A stretch of DNA of 64,000 nucleotides from Conoideocrella luteorostrata (Eukaryota > Ascomycota > Sordariomycetes > Hypocreales > Clavicipitaceae): the NCBI GenBank assembly GCA_032433595.1, contig JASWJB010000167.1, positions 1 to 64,000 of the forward strand, in the 5' to 3' direction. Shown one piece after another: positions 44,979 through 56,546 of the stretch. The position numbers and the translations under genes are program-made. How positions within the stretch are numbered: the first letter of the stretch is position 1; each line of letters opens with the position of its first letter. The notes beneath the pieces are model-generated. The model was given only the letters and a program-made list of their open reading frames with translations, was not told the origin of the DNA and ran no database searches.

Positions 44979-45683
44979 CGCTGCCCTAAATTTGTAATAT
45001 GCGGCATTTGACAAGGTTAATCAGCCTTGGCCAGCCTGTAGGGGCCCAATGGGCCAAATACTCTTTCCACTTTCCACAGCTGTGTTTTGCTTTATATTGT
45101 ACTCCGTATTTAGAACATACTATGCATGTCGGGGGGGTCCGCCTCCGCAGACCGCAACGGCATATATGAATGATCGTCTTCTCTCGAGTTGTCAACCCGA
45201 GGCGAAATCCGAGGCGATGTGTTAATCTCAAAAAGAGTGTTTGCAGGAAGCAAATTGAGCGACATGCAGCTACAGTACCCCAGCGGTAATTCCGAGCCGC
45301 CACTCTACGATTTTGGTTGTTTCTTGGCGCGGAATTACTGGAGCCCACTGTATCTATAGCGGGACAGAGCGGGGTTCCGCCTCTAATCCCTCACCTGCTT
45401 CCCCCACCACGGACCCGTCTCCCCCACCAGAACGGCATCATCTTTGCCCCTCAGAAGCCTCGTCTCAAGGTCGATAGCAGCCCCGACAACGGCCTCAACC
45501 ACAATTATGTAGATCTAATTTTGAGATGTCACTAGCTCCGAATCCATTCACGCTGTCCTACGTTTTCCCCATCAACCGGCCTTTGATCACGATCACAGAC
45601 GACTCCGGAGCTCACTCTTTTTACTGCCCTGTCCAACTTGCGAAATCGCCAACTTCGACGTCCAGTTCACGAACAACAACACT

Positions 45684-46616
45684 ATGAGCATCAAAAACGT
45701 CTGCCTCGTGGGCGCCAGCGGCAACGTCGGCTCCATCATTACCCAAGGACTCCTTGCATCTAGCTCCTTCACCGTTTCTATCCTGCGTCGCACGAATTCC
45801 TCTTCCGCTTCCCCCACCGGCGTCCGCGAAATCCCCGTCTCCCCAGCCCTCTCCCTGGAAGAGCTCACCGCTGCGCTCAAAGGCCAAGATGCCGTCGTCG
45901 CCGCGTTCCCCCTCAAGGACGTCTCCGAACACCTGCGCCTGGTGGAAGCAGCCTACAATGCCGGGGTTCGTCGATACATCCCCGCCGATTATGGCTCTTG
46001 CGACGCTGCATCCCCCCAAGCCCAGCATCACTTGAAGCTGTACCGAGACAAGACGGCCGTTAGAGTCAGGTGTGAGGAGCTCGCAAAAATGGCTGCACAG
46101 GATGCCACCGGCTCCAGCCCATTTACATGGACGTCCATCATCTGCGGCCATTTCTTTGACTACGGGCTGCGAAGCGGCTTGCTGCATTTCAACATCGACG
46201 AGGAGAAGGCGCAGATCCTGGATGCTGGCGATGTCAAGGCCTCAGCCAGTACCTTGACGCGTGTAGCTGAAGGAGTCGTTCGAGTGCTGCAACGGCCGGA
46301 TGTGACGAAGAACAGGGCCGTGTATATACAGAGCTTCTGTCCCACGCAGCTGGAGATTTTGGCATCTCTGGAGCGGGCAACCGGCAGGAAGTGGCATACC
46401 CAACACTTAGATTCGAATGCATTCTTGCAGAGAGAAAGCAAGAAACTGGCCGGGGGCGATCATGAGGCTACGGAAGAGATTGTGTTTGTGCTAGGAACCG
46501 TAGACGCGGATTGGACGAGAAAGGAAGAGTTTGCGATGGAGCTGTTAGGACTGGAGGATGAGGATTTGGACAAGGTGGTCGCCAGGGTGGTGACGGACCA
46601 CAAGGTCAAGGCTTGA
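45684..46616 (+). CDS. NmrA-like / isoflavone-reductase-type NAD(P)-binding protein
   Basis: Intronless, 310 residues. The Rossmann start is VCLVGASGNVGSIITQGLL (GxxGxxG type); LRRTNSS follows at the NADPH-phosphate-binding position. RRYIPADYGSCD, GHFFDYGLRSGLL and the C-terminal region match fungal NmrA/isoflavone reductase-like atypical SDRs of about 310 residues. Such proteins are either reductases in secondary metabolism or redox-sensing regulators; the sequence does not decide. It converges on the BBE-like oxidase gene, 417 nt away. Confidence 0.9.
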   Translation: MSIKNVCLVGASGNVGSIITQGLLASSSFTVSILRRTNSSSASPTGVREIPVSPALSLEELTAALKGQDAVVAAFPLKDVSEHLRLVEAAYNAGVRRYIPADYGSCDAASPQAQHHLKLYRDKTAVRVRCEELAKMAAQDATGSSPFTWTSIICGHFFDYGLRSGLLHFNIDEEKAQILDAGDVKASASTLTRVAEGVVRVLQRPDVTKNRAVYIQSFCPTQLEILASLERATGRKWHTQHLDSNAFLQRESKKLAGGDHEATEEIVFVLGTVDADWTRKEEFAMELLGLEDEDLDKVVARVVTDHKVKA

Positions 46617-47033
46617 ATCGCACGAGAATCCAGATTGATCGAGGTTATGTATACGTTTGATGTGCGCTTGGGTGCTTTCATAACCAAACAAACGCAGGAT
46701 AACATTCAGACTCCCCTCCTGAGTCTGTCGCTCAAATGCGCGTATTCAAGAAGCGGAGGACCAGGAGTTCTTTTGAAGGGCGGCGAGAAGCGTTATGAAT
46801 GCAGGACATGATTAATTACTAAACTACTGGTCAGAGCACAATGCCGCCCGAGCCTGTCCCAAATATTTATAAAATATTTATATATAGTACGCGTGATTAT
46901 CGCCGTACTCGCCAAGAAGAGCCATGTATGCGACAACCTCCGTCATGGCAACCAAGCACAAATGGCGACAACCCGGAAGTCGCTACTACTTGAGAAGTAG
47001 TTACTTAATTTGCTTTTTCCAGCCGCACTGCTT
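46617..47033. other. Convergent intergenic spacer
   Basis: 3' flanks of the NmrA-like and BBE-like genes. Contains a duplicated AAATATTTAT unit at about 46861-46881. No gene seen. Confidence 0.5.
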
Positions 47034-48584
47034 TCAAAATAACTCATATCGTCGATCCTCCATTTCCACCCTGACCGACCGCCCGTCCGACACAGGAATC
47101 CCCTGAGGAAACCTGAACAAATTCCCGGGATCAACTGCTTTTTTGATCGTCTTGAGCCTTGGGAGACTGTTTCCATAGTACGCATCCAAATAATTCGGCA
47201 TATCCCGCTCAATGTAATTCTGGTAGCCCTCTAATGAACCACCCGAACTGTGGTACGCCTTTTGCATGTCTCTCACAAAGTCAGCACTCCACTTTAAGCA
47301 ATCATCGCAAGGCCTCAACCCCGGCGGAGATTCTGAATCAGCCCAGTCGGCGATAAACTGAATCCCGTACAGCACACCCCGGTGGCTGTCGAACGCGGAC
47401 GGGACGTCGGGCCTGTCGACCTTGCCGCCCCAGATATCTATGATGATGAGGCTGGCTGAGCCGACCTTGGGTGGGTTCGACAGGTACTTGTAGATGGTGT
47501 CCTTCTCTTCCGTCGACAACGGTTTGCGATAAACAAGGGATCGGCCACGGGCGTAGTGTAAATCGTTAGTAACCGGGCTCTCAAGTGTGCCATTTTTGAG
47601 GTCCGCCAGCCGGGTGGCCTCCTCGTACCAGCCGGTCTCCTCGAACTTGGCAGGAATAGGAGGCTGAGGAGCACTCGCCAGCATCCCAGCGACCGCCGCG
47701 TGGGCCCCAGCTTGAGTGCCGAGATAGACACCTGTGAAGGTAATGAGCGTGGACCTCATATGCACCAGCACCATGATGTCGTCCGTGGCAGTCCTGGCCC
47801 AGGCACCGTACGCATCAAGAACTGCAGAGTAATTCGACAGGGGCCACTCGATGCTGACGTGGGTAAGGACAGAAGGGGCATTGTATGCTTGGATCTGGAA
47901 CTCGGTGACCAGGCCGAAGGAGCCACCGCCGGCGCCGCGAAGAGCCCAAAACAGATCCTGGTTCGATGACTTGCTGACCATGTTCACCGTGCCCGTGGAA
48001 TCGATGAAAGTCATGCCGATAACATTGTCTGCCAGGACACCGTACTTGCGAGTAGTAAGGCCAATTCCGCCACCGAGAGCGTGTCCGCCAACACCAACTG
48101 TCGGGCAAGTACCAGCCGGGATGAGATACTTGCCGGCCTTCCACAGGTTGGCGTAAATGGGACCTAGACGACTTCCGGCGCCTATAGTAGCCACTCGAGT
48201 TTCCTTGTTGACAGCAAAGTGCTGCAAGAGGTTCAAATCAATGACGAGAGCCCCATCCCGGCCGCCAATGGAGTAACCCTCATACGAATGGCCACCAGAC
48301 CTCGGTGCTACAGCGACCTTGCTGGCAGCTGCGCATTTGATCGCGGCGGCCGCGTCTGCATTACTAGCTGCGTGATAAATAGCACTGGGCTTGAAGTCAA
48401 AGGCATAGTTGAAGCCATATCGGTCCTTTGCGTAGTCGCCAGTTGATGGAGTCACCAAGTATGATTTGGAGCCTGACTTGATATTCTGCAGGCAGGTGAT
48501 CAGCTTGTGAGTCGTTGCTGTAGTTGCGTTTGTTACCGAGACGATAATTGCCACGACGGCAGTCATCCACGTTGACCTAAGCAT
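47034..48584 (-). CDS. Secreted BBE-type FAD-linked oxidoreductase
   Basis: Intronless, 516 residues. The N-terminal hydrophobic segment (about residues 8-24) is a signal peptide. FAD_binding_4 domain: VAPRSGGHSYEGYSIGG, with the His that binds FAD at the 8-alpha position, and AGTCPTVGVGGHALGGGIGL with the Cys for the second (6-S-cysteinyl) link. So a bicovalent flavin is expected. A C-terminal berberine-bridge (BBE) segment follows, with YYGNSLPRLKTIKKAVDPGN then LFRFPQGIP. Family members oxidise sugars or secondary metabolites with oxygen, releasing peroxide. Substrate not known. Three 57-bp tandem repeats sit directly upstream of the start. Confidence 0.92.
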   Translation of the reverse strand: MLRSTWMTAVVAIIVSVTNATTATTHKLITCLQNIKSGSKSYLVTPSTGDYAKDRYGFNYAFDFKPSAIYHAASNADAAAAIKCAAASKVAVAPRSGGHSYEGYSIGGRDGALVIDLNLLQHFAVNKETRVATIGAGSRLGPIYANLWKAGKYLIPAGTCPTVGVGGHALGGGIGLTTRKYGVLADNVIGMTFIDSTGTVNMVSKSSNQDLFWALRGAGGGSFGLVTEFQIQAYNAPSVLTHVSIEWPLSNYSAVLDAYGAWARTATDDIMVLVHMRSTLITFTGVYLGTQAGAHAAVAGMLASAPQPPIPAKFEETGWYEEATRLADLKNGTLESPVTNDLHYARGRSLVYRKPLSTEEKDTIYKYLSNPPKVGSASLIIIDIWGGKVDRPDVPSAFDSHRGVLYGIQFIADWADSESPPGLRPCDDCLKWSADFVRDMQKAYHSSGGSLEGYQNYIERDMPNYLDAYYGNSLPRLKTIKKAVDPGNLFRFPQGIPVSDGRSVRVEMEDRRYELF

Positions 48585-48609
48585 GACTACAGAGATGATG
48601 TAGCGCAGG

Positions 48610-48780
48610 TCAATATCGTGCTCAAAAGAGAAAACGAAGACTCAGAAAGCGTGGCAATCTAAAGGTTCAATATTGTGCTCAAAAGAGAAAACGAAGATTC
48701 AGAAAGCGTGGCAATCTAAAGGTTCAATATCGTGCACAAAAGAGAAAACAAAAATCCAGAAAGCGTAGCAATCTAAATAT
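48610..48780. repeat. 57-bp tandem repeat, three copies, upstream of BBE-like gene
   Basis: Copies begin at 48610, 48667 and 48724 (TCAATATCGTGCTCAAAAGA and so on, ending GCAATCTAAA). Copies 1 and 2 differ by very few bases; copy 3 is more diverged. They start 26 nt upstream of the ATG, so they lie in the 5' leader or promoter of the leftward gene. Confidence 0.93.
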
Positions 48781-49495
48781 CAAGCAAAAGAGTATCGTCA
48801 TTCTTGATTAAGCGAAATCAGAGACAACCGCGCTGTATGTTACTGCCTGTTTCGAAGTTAGGTCCGTAGTTGCATCCGAGAATAGAAGGAACCCCCCTCC
48901 CGAGTCTGTTCAACAGAAGTAACTGGGACTCTCTGCTTATTGCTTTAGGCAAGTACTGGCCAGGATGTTCAACAAATGTAACCATACGGCAGCAGGAGCT
49001 AGCTGGCATGTCTGTCACAGGTAGCGAGGCGCTGGACGGATTGCCGGTAGATTCTGTCAAGTCATGTTGAAGCATTTATCAACAGATAAGTCAATTGCAA
49101 TAGAAATGGGATGACCCGATGGGTGCCTTTGCAGACGCTTGCTTACTCTGTAGGTGAATAGTTAGCTCTGTACTATGAACTTGGTTCGGACCGGTACATA
49201 TCAGGTTGTATTTACCGCAAATAAATTAGGAATTAACCAAGGCTACCAAAATGTTTTATGCAGTCGCATGCTCGTATGACTACTTTTCATGAATCTACGC
49301 CAAATACACGCTGTCGTCTATCAACCAAAATGAAGTGGTAATCGCTAATCGAGACTTGGATGACAAACCATGTGAACCACAAACCAGTGCCATATCAGCA
49401 ATCCTGTAACAACGCCTTGCCGAGCATCAACTCAACCCCAGAACAATTTCAGTATACGCCGTAGACAAGCAAGCATACATCTGTATGCATGTCGG
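48781..49495. other. Intergenic
   Basis: No gene recognised. Remaining promoter of the BBE-like gene and 3' flank of the following leftward gene. Confidence 0.45.
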
Positions 49496-51483
49496 TTAAA
49501 AGTGCTTCTCCCAGGCTCCCCACCATATGCCCATGTTTGCCGCTACAACCAAATCAAGCATCTTCAGCCCATCATCATGTACAATCAGTTTCCCCAACTT
49601 TGCTCTTCTCCCCCGACTACCGCCACCAGCCCGCTCACTTCCCAAATTTAACTTAAATGGAGAAACAGCACCGTCATTCCTATCATCGTCGTTATCGTCA
49701 TCGTGCCCAACGTTACCCGATTTGAGAAGCGTTTTAAAATTTCCCGTCCACTGTTCCTTAGAGTTCTTTGCATGCTCGGCAAATAGCTCCCAGGAAGGGA
49801 GGTTAAACCGCAGTTCGCTGATCTGTTGACTGTTAGATCTGAGAAGGCTCGGAACGCTGTTGTGATCCGGAACTAAGGGATTGTAGTTGTCGTTGACCAA
49901 GGATTCATTGGGGGTGTGCCGACACACCAGGCTCTGCCCGTCCTTCTCTGTTTGAAAGTCGCATTTTCCATCCCAGGGACTGCTAAAAGTATACCCACGG
50001 GCTTTCATACCAGCAGGTGGTGGCCCAGACGTTACAATACAGTCGGCTAGCTCGGGGGTGTCACTCGTGTTCGAGGCCACAGATCCAACGCTGTCGCTTC
50101 GATAGCGATTGATCTTCGACAGACCCGCCTGTTCTATGCGCTGGAGCTTTTTTCGAAACGCAGTCCAAGAGCTTTTGGAGTATCCCATGGCCATCTGTCG
50201 CGAGAAAACGCCTATCTCTCCCCTTGAAACATCTCTGTCTTCCAGGTTGCCTCCGCGTGACAAAGAGGCGAGAGCCGCATCCAGGCCGCCTTCAGCAAGG
50301 CTGTTCTTTTTGAACGATATGTTTCGAAATTTAGCGTAGCCCGAGTTCTCCAGTTCGATATTGATAGGCGGATGGGAGTTGTGGTGCGGGACAGATGTCG
50401 ATGATGGCGCGGATGCTGACAGTAGGTCACTATCTTCTGAGGAGTCGAGTTGCCGCGACGAAACTCGTCCGACATTCCACTGGTTTCCAGTACTGGGGTC
50501 ACGACGGATGAGAGTTAGCGTGAACGGTGTGCCATTTCCATTACTTGTTGTTATGCTCTGCTTTCGGGGAGATGGAGATCGGCTATGTGTCTGTTTGGTA
50601 GTCCGGGCCGGTACCGGATAGGGCTGTGTGTCAACGCCTCCTGCCGGCACAGAAGTATCCAATGGCAATACCGGCAACTGTTTGTCTTGATATTTCGGCG
50701 ATCCGTCGACACCTTCTTTGGGAATGGAGCAATCTTGCGGCAACATGGGGGCATCACTCAAGTGTGGCGCGGTAAGCGTTGCTGACGCATCCGTGGGGTT
50801 GACCGCAGATATAGGTCGAGGCCCAAGAGGCTTTCTTGCGGGCATTCCGGTATGCAAACCAGATGCAGTTCGTTCAAGGGAATCTTTGGTATTAGGAGAA
50901 ACATCTTCTGCGTGAGCGGTGATAGCCAACGACGCCGGATCCGGGGTCTCAATAGAGAGGCAACTTGTCGGGCGGCCGCCTGAAGGGACTGAGAGAGAAT
51001 CGCTTCGAATAGCTGCTGCGTCTTTCGAAGCAACGGATTGCAGCTGCGGCAGCCCAGGAGTATGGGACAAGCTATCTGGCGTCAACGAACGAGCCGAGTC
51101 GGGCACGGGTTTTCGAGGGATTGTCAAAGGTGACGATCCGCTGTCTTCGCTGGAGCGCCATGAGTTCTCGTCTCGAAATCCACCCGGGCCGGTGATGCCA
51201 TCCGGAAGCATTTCCAAGTAGACGTAGTAGAGGGAGTTGTTAACATCCTCGCCCGTCACGTTCTTCTCTCGGGGTTTGGAGGTAGATAGAATGACATCTA
51301 GACATGATATTAGAACAGAGAAAATGTTTCCTCGCAGGTGCTGGCGAAGCACATACCTCTAGTACCAGGCACCCGCGAAATATACAACGTGAGAGGCTCT
51401 TGTTTCTCGTCGGTTGGCTTTTCGGGATACTGGGGAGGATTTGCGGCAAGCTCGTTGAGGGCCGTCAAAGATCTGGCTTCCAT
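49496..51483 (-). CDS. Conserved fungal protein with long disordered middle
   Basis: Exons 51483-51357 and 51297-49496 give 642 residues; an ATG at 51513 would add 10. The 59-nt intron (GTATGT...CTAG) joins VPGTR-DVILSTSKPREKNV. The N-terminus (LTLYISRVPGTRDVILST, NSLYYVYLEM) and C-terminus (LIVHDDGLKMLDLVVAANMG, then IWWGAWEKHF) look conserved. Between them lies a Ser/Pro/Thr-rich disordered stretch of about 350 residues with an Asp run (DDDNDDD) near the end. FTLTLIRRDPSTGNQWNVGR marks a short folded core near residue 300. I recall homologues only as hypothetical proteins. No signal peptide or membrane helix. Function unknown. Confidence 0.82.
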
Positions 51484-51513
51484 CGTGTTTGCCAGCGACC
51501 GAAACAAGACCAA

Positions 51514-54500
51514 AAGACGATTGCGTGAGAATTATCGCGATCGGGGAGCTTTCGACTAGAAGACGGAGGACGGTGGGTCGCCAAAACGAATGCAATCATG
51601 CAGGGAAAGTAACGAAAGTGTTGAGCGAGATGATGGCAAAAAAGAAGGGGAAGTAAAGGGAGCCGTTAATATAGCATGTGGAAATAGATTAGATGAAAGA
51701 GGAGGGAAAGAAGGAAAGAAGGAAAGAAGAAAAAAAATAAAAGGACAGTTTACGGAGTACGCGTGTCTGGAAGTGTCGGGTGCTCAGCCCTCCTTTTGTC
51801 ACGTCGGCATTTCCTGGTGTTGCGCGTGGCGTATTTCGAGATTGCACGAAGCATGGTAAAAATGAACGGTGGTGAATAAGGGTCCAGTGCAGGACCGTGC
51901 CAGGGTTGACAGCTGTTGAGCTGCTCGGGACTTACGTCACCACACATGGAGTGCTTGGCATCATCCACTTGACTCAGGGTGCCCACTCTACGCTTTTCTG
52001 GCCACTCTGGCAATACTGCCGTATGCTAATGAGGCGCGACAAAAACACGGGGCGTTGAATTTATTACTGCACTGCTTTTCTGAACGAGGCATGCAACCGC
52101 TGGCTCTCTTCTCTACGCCGCATTGTAGTTATTCCGTGCGTACACACCGCAATACGCGTTAGAGTCAGGCGATTACTAACGGGAGTTCAGAGAGTCTCTC
52201 ATGAATAGTTTAGTTACCACGACTCCTCGAAAGTCCCACCGAGTCAGTCCAAGCACTAGCACGACTACATGTTTATGCAAGCAAATTGGCAGTTATGTAC
52301 AAGACAACACCCATTTTTTGATGCAATAATGAATCTAATAATTTTTTTTTCAGTAGTGTGCGAGACAATGCGTCGTGGATGTGTCATGCTTGCTTCTAGC
52401 CGGAATGTGGGCATCGTGGACAAGCACATCGACGTCAGCGTCTGAGGCTGTGCCGCAACCAGCGCCGATAGTCTCGGAGACACGGCCATTCGACGTTTCC
52501 TATCTTGTTTTCATCCCGTGTCACTCAATTCACTACCGAAGACTCGTAAACCATTGCCGTGCATATTAATAGCTCCCGAAGCTTCGCACTTCTTCATCTG
52601 GTCTGCTCCCTGCGGAGCACAATACGGGCCAACCAACCATACCCTGTGACCCAACTGGGCAAGATGGCGTAATCCTCCTAGCTGTCTCCGTACAGGTACA
52701 ATAACTATGTACTCCGAAGGACCCAGGACCTCCAAATTGCTGACGCTTGTTTCCTTCATGCGCCTCTGGAGATTGACGTGGCGCCAGCACAGGATAGGCT
52801 TTATGACTACAAACAGATGCTGGTTTTGCGCTAGTCCAGGTGCACAAGTCATACCAATTGACACCCTGACACCTTAGACCATGGTGGGATATAACAGGCA
52901 ATCTGTTATTATTATCCACTAACTAGTCTATCCTTTGACTGCGGAGGGGCCTCAGTCAGGTCACGGGCTCCGCTTTCAATGAGTACAAGCTCGATACGTC
53001 TGCTAGGGTAAAATTTGCGTGATGCCAACAAGGTATATAATGTAGCTCTTCGTACATTGGGCGAACAGAATCGACTTTTATTATAGGGAGATTGGCACAT
53101 AATCAGAAGTGCCCTATGGGCCGTCAAGTCCCGATTGGCCTACGTCGTAATTCGTGACCTGCCTGAGGCCCCTCTGCAGTCGAAGGGATAGAGTAGCGGC
53201 TGATCATCCTGGTCAACATTCTCCATTCTGCCCCAGATCCAGATTTTTCTCGGGACCCCGACACCGGTACCAGAGTTGAATGGTCCAAAGTAACCCCCAT
53301 GATCAGCACACACATGATATGGATACTAGTTAGCTCAAGATTTAAATTAGCGGTCTGTCATGTTGTCCACGCGGCCTGGCGCTTGTCGCTTGGCTTTTGG
53401 CGCAGGGAACCATGAGAAATACAAATGCCAAGCCACTCTAAAATTGTCGAAAAGCATCAATTGTAAGGATTCGGGGCTCCAGGCCTGGCTTTGCCAAGAC
53501 TTGGGCATTAACTAGCCGTCGGCCAGTTGAAGGTATGAGGGCACTTCGCATTGAATGGAGTGAGTGCTGGCAGGGCCAAAAAGAAAAGAAACGCAATTTT
53601 TTTTTTGCCGTACTAAAACATTATATCAAATAGAATAAGTATTAAGATTACTCCGTAGAGAGCTATTCTTTAGCAAGCAGTAATTAGCATAATAAAAGGT
53701 TACGACTTCCCCTCTCCTTGTAAGTTCACCACATGAGTCTAAATCACACAAGGTCGATTCCCAACACCATAACATTCATCGGTGATATATAGTGCTCTGT
53801 TGGCTCTTGTCAGGAATAGCTAGCGTGATTTAGTACCAAGTGCCTGCAGCAGATGCTATAAATGAGAAAAACTTATATGCCCGATCTGGCCCAGCCGTGT
53901 TTCGTTGACACATTATTTCAAAGATACTTTTAGGCGCAAATACGCTAAACACTCAACTACTCAATTCAATATTTAGATAGATGTTCCCAGGAGCGAAGCA
54001 TGCCCGCAGACTACAGGCTCTTAACCAAATTAAAAGCAAAGAGTTACATGCCGAGAACAGTAGCTACTAAATGCTGGTGACATGGAGACTATTGACCGTA
54101 GGCTCCTTCTGACTAAGATGTTACCCTTCTAATCCAGGTGGGCGCAGGCTTCTACCTGCCGTGCTCATAAACTCTCTTCTAGAACCTTCATGATTTGAAC
54201 TCCTACCACTCAAGCTTCTAAAACTATTAATTTTTCTAGTGCTGCAAAGACGACTTGTCAAAATTTTCGCTGCTGTGTGGGCAGAAATAAACCTCTAGGG
54301 TGACTGGAATAAATTCACGTGAGTTTTTAGACTTGACGGTATTGGTAAGATTAAATGATATAGCTATAAGAAGGGAGCTTGTCCATCTAATGTGAAGTGT
54401 GCTGTACCTACTGGGTTCTTTGGGTGAAGAGGGGATTCCGTTGCTTAAGATAAGTTTGTGGATAGTTTTCTTGGTGTTGTTGGAACGCAATCAGCGGGTT

Positions 54501-54898
54501 TCTCTTAACTTGTACTGCACGCCAACTCTGGTCAGTTCAGAATTTAACTTCAGTAATGTAGTGAATATGTGGCAAACATAGTCACAAGCGCAAGCACGAA
54601 CCTTATTGTGTATTGTTGTTAATTATTGTGCACCCGCAGTGTTCATCCCGCAGCTCTACTAACGCCACGGTCTACCTATTAGTAACTGTGACGGGTACTG
54701 CTGGCTAATGTTCTCCGGCATGGTACAGCCAGCATTTGGTGTGTTTTTTCATCATAAGATAAGCCCATGAGGGACCAAAAAAATTAAAACATGAGGGAGA
54801 TTATGAATCAATGACGAGAGCCATTTTGGCAGCAATATGATTGAACGAGCTGGTTTGGGCTTGGACCTAACTGTTCAAATCTGCTGAAAAGTTTACCG
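51514..54898. other. Gene-poor region
   Basis: No gene supported. Includes a purine-rich GGAAAGAA tandem stretch (51700-51745), TACGGAGTAC at 51751, TACTCCGTA at 53649, and AT-rich stop-dense DNA from about 53600. The dispersed coding relic copy 2 lies at 54692-54800. Confidence 0.5.
54692..54800 (-). repeat. Dispersed coding relic, copy 2 (partner at 30894-31005)
   Basis: CTGCTGGCTAATGTTCTCCG and following bases match copy 1. In the minus-strand frame corresponding to copy 1 it reads NAGCTMPENISQQ, but adjacent TGA codons interrupt it, as expected after RIP-type mutation. Confidence 0.6.
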
Positions 54899-55141
54899 GC
54901 GAAGACGTAGGTGAAATTTCCGAACGGGAAGCGGGCTATCAAGATAAACTTCTTGATCTATACCACAAACAAAGTGGCTTGAAGAACCTGCCAGTAAAAC
55001 ATGTACTCAGAAGCCGATATGAGTGATGCCCTTAAGAAAGAATTGGCAGCCGCAGAAGAAAATAAGGCGCTTGACCCTTTTGCTACAGCCTCAAGGCTTC
55101 GAACAAAGACACAATTTAAGTACAAAGGGGAAACTTCTTGA
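54899..55141 (+). pseudogene. Unidentified coding fragment in two frames
   Basis: Two consecutive frames look protein-like. 54901-55026 includes EDVGEISEREAGYQDKLLD and SGLKNLPVKHVLRSRYE. 55013-55141 includes SDALKKELAAAEENKALDPF and LRTKTQFKYKGET. Together they look like one hydrophilic helical protein piece with a frameshift. Family not identified. Confidence 0.35.
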
Positions 55142-55324
55142 TCTACTTAGAAAGCTGGGCTAGAGCCATTCTTATAGCTAATTCATTTGATCCGGCCAAT
55201 CCGGTCAAGTCTAAAACTCACGCGAGATCAACCCAGTCGCTTTAGAGGCTCTTTTCCGCCCAACACGAGTGCTTTAGACGATCAATCCAGGGGAACTGCG
55301 GCAACAACCTCAAACACACTAAAT

Positions 55325-56369
55325 TCAAAACATATTTTTACCCGTCTTGACTGTGGTTGGTCGGTCACTCCATTCGAGGCAGTCAATAGCAATGTCAATC
55401 AGTGCCATATCGCGTCCTAGAGTGGATGAATTCCTCAGGTTAGCAACATCGGTCTCGCATACGCTTTGTTCGTCAATACATCGTTTACCTGGACTGGTAA
55501 GCAAGGAGATGCCAATAGGTAGCTCCTCTACTTTGCGAGAAATTTTAGACATGTACGGAGACACGCCAACTATTGTTGTATGAGATCAGCTGAATGGACT
55601 TGGTAGTAGTAGCGGCAGAAGATATTTGGGGAATGTACTTGGCAAAGTCAGCTCAGGGCCGCCGACAATTGGCAAGACAAAGAGGGCTAGGAACGCCCAC
55701 TGGACAAAAATGTTTCCTTATCGTGAAATTAATTAGTCACGCACACCTTTTAAAGCTGCAGTTCTCAACTTTTGCGTCCAACTTACAAGGGGGCTTCATC
55801 ACGAGTAGCGTGGTGATATTTCCTCAATAGGGAGAAGAACGATGGTGTCTCCATGTTCTGTAAACCATTTTCGGTAGACTGCAAGCTTTTCCACGGCTAA
55901 ATCTCTCTCTGTCTTCGTGATCTTCGATGAAAGCTCCCTACACTGGCTGGTTAACGAAGCTTACAGAATACCAGTGGAAATCTATGCCTACCATTGCCAT
56001 CGAACTGGTGGGCTTGTGTACGGCTGTTTGCCAAATCTTGCAAAATAATCGCCCCGGAACTCATCAAAGTTGTGATAATCGTCGTAGAAGAAGGAATGTA
56101 GGCAAGCCTGAAGTGACACGCTGCCTTAGCTACACGATTTAGGTTACTAAGAATTCCTCTAGACTTACTTCTTCCATGAATTTGTCCAAAGAAAATCCCT
56201 TGGACTCTTCAGATGGGTGCTCAACCCAAAGGTCTGCAATTGACATTCGAACATGTTTTACTCCCAAAGAATTCTCCAGGTCTGTCACGAAGGCTTCAAT
56301 AACGTCTAGCTGAGCCTTATTGTTGATTAAAGACATGTAATCAGTCGGGTACACAATAGCCGGGGAGTC
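55325..56369 (-). pseudogene. Amidase-signature family pseudogene, C-terminal part
   Basis: Reading down the minus strand: YPTDYMSLINNKAQLDVIEA with VTDLENSLGVKH (56354-56139), FFYDDYHNFDEFRGDY and YTSPPVRWQW (about 56090-56010), then VYRKWF and IVLLPIEEISPRY (about 55890-55820). Last come VSPYMSKISRKVEELPIGIS and DMALIDIAIDCLEWS ending TGKNMF (55564-55325). This order is that of the C-terminal half of fungal amidases of about 550-600 residues. Stops and frame changes lie between blocks. The Ser-Ser-Lys catalytic region, which lies N-terminal, is absent. The upstream limit is a possible acceptor at 56370. Confidence 0.8.
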
Positions 56370-56500
56370 CTAGGTTTTGTCATAGCTTGACCGTAAAAAG
56401 AATAAAAAGACAGTTGGCAGGATTACGTACCGCTAAGGTTGGCCTATCCAAAAACTTTCCGTACCGGTGCCCTTAGTAACTCCCCCAACTCAGCTGGATG

Positions 56501-56546
56501 CGGTGCGCACAGTGAAACCCGGCGGGATTCTTCACAGTGCGCACCG
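56501..56546. repeat. GC-rich inverted repeat
   Basis: CGGTGCGCACAGTGAA (56501-56516) and TTCACAGTGCGCACCG (56531-56546) are inverted copies with one mismatch around a 14-nt spacer. It sits just beyond the truncated 5' side of the amidase relic. Confidence 0.85.

Larger units (their letters stand above)
44039..45683. other. Low-complexity intergenic region
   Basis: AT microsatellites (about 44107-44119 and 44480-44495), an A-rich tract (44448-44475), an imperfect inverted repeat at 44215-44269, a frameshifted relic at 44551-44978, and TACTCCGTA at about 45100. The last 150 nt are the promoter of the NmrA-like gene. Confidence 0.55.
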
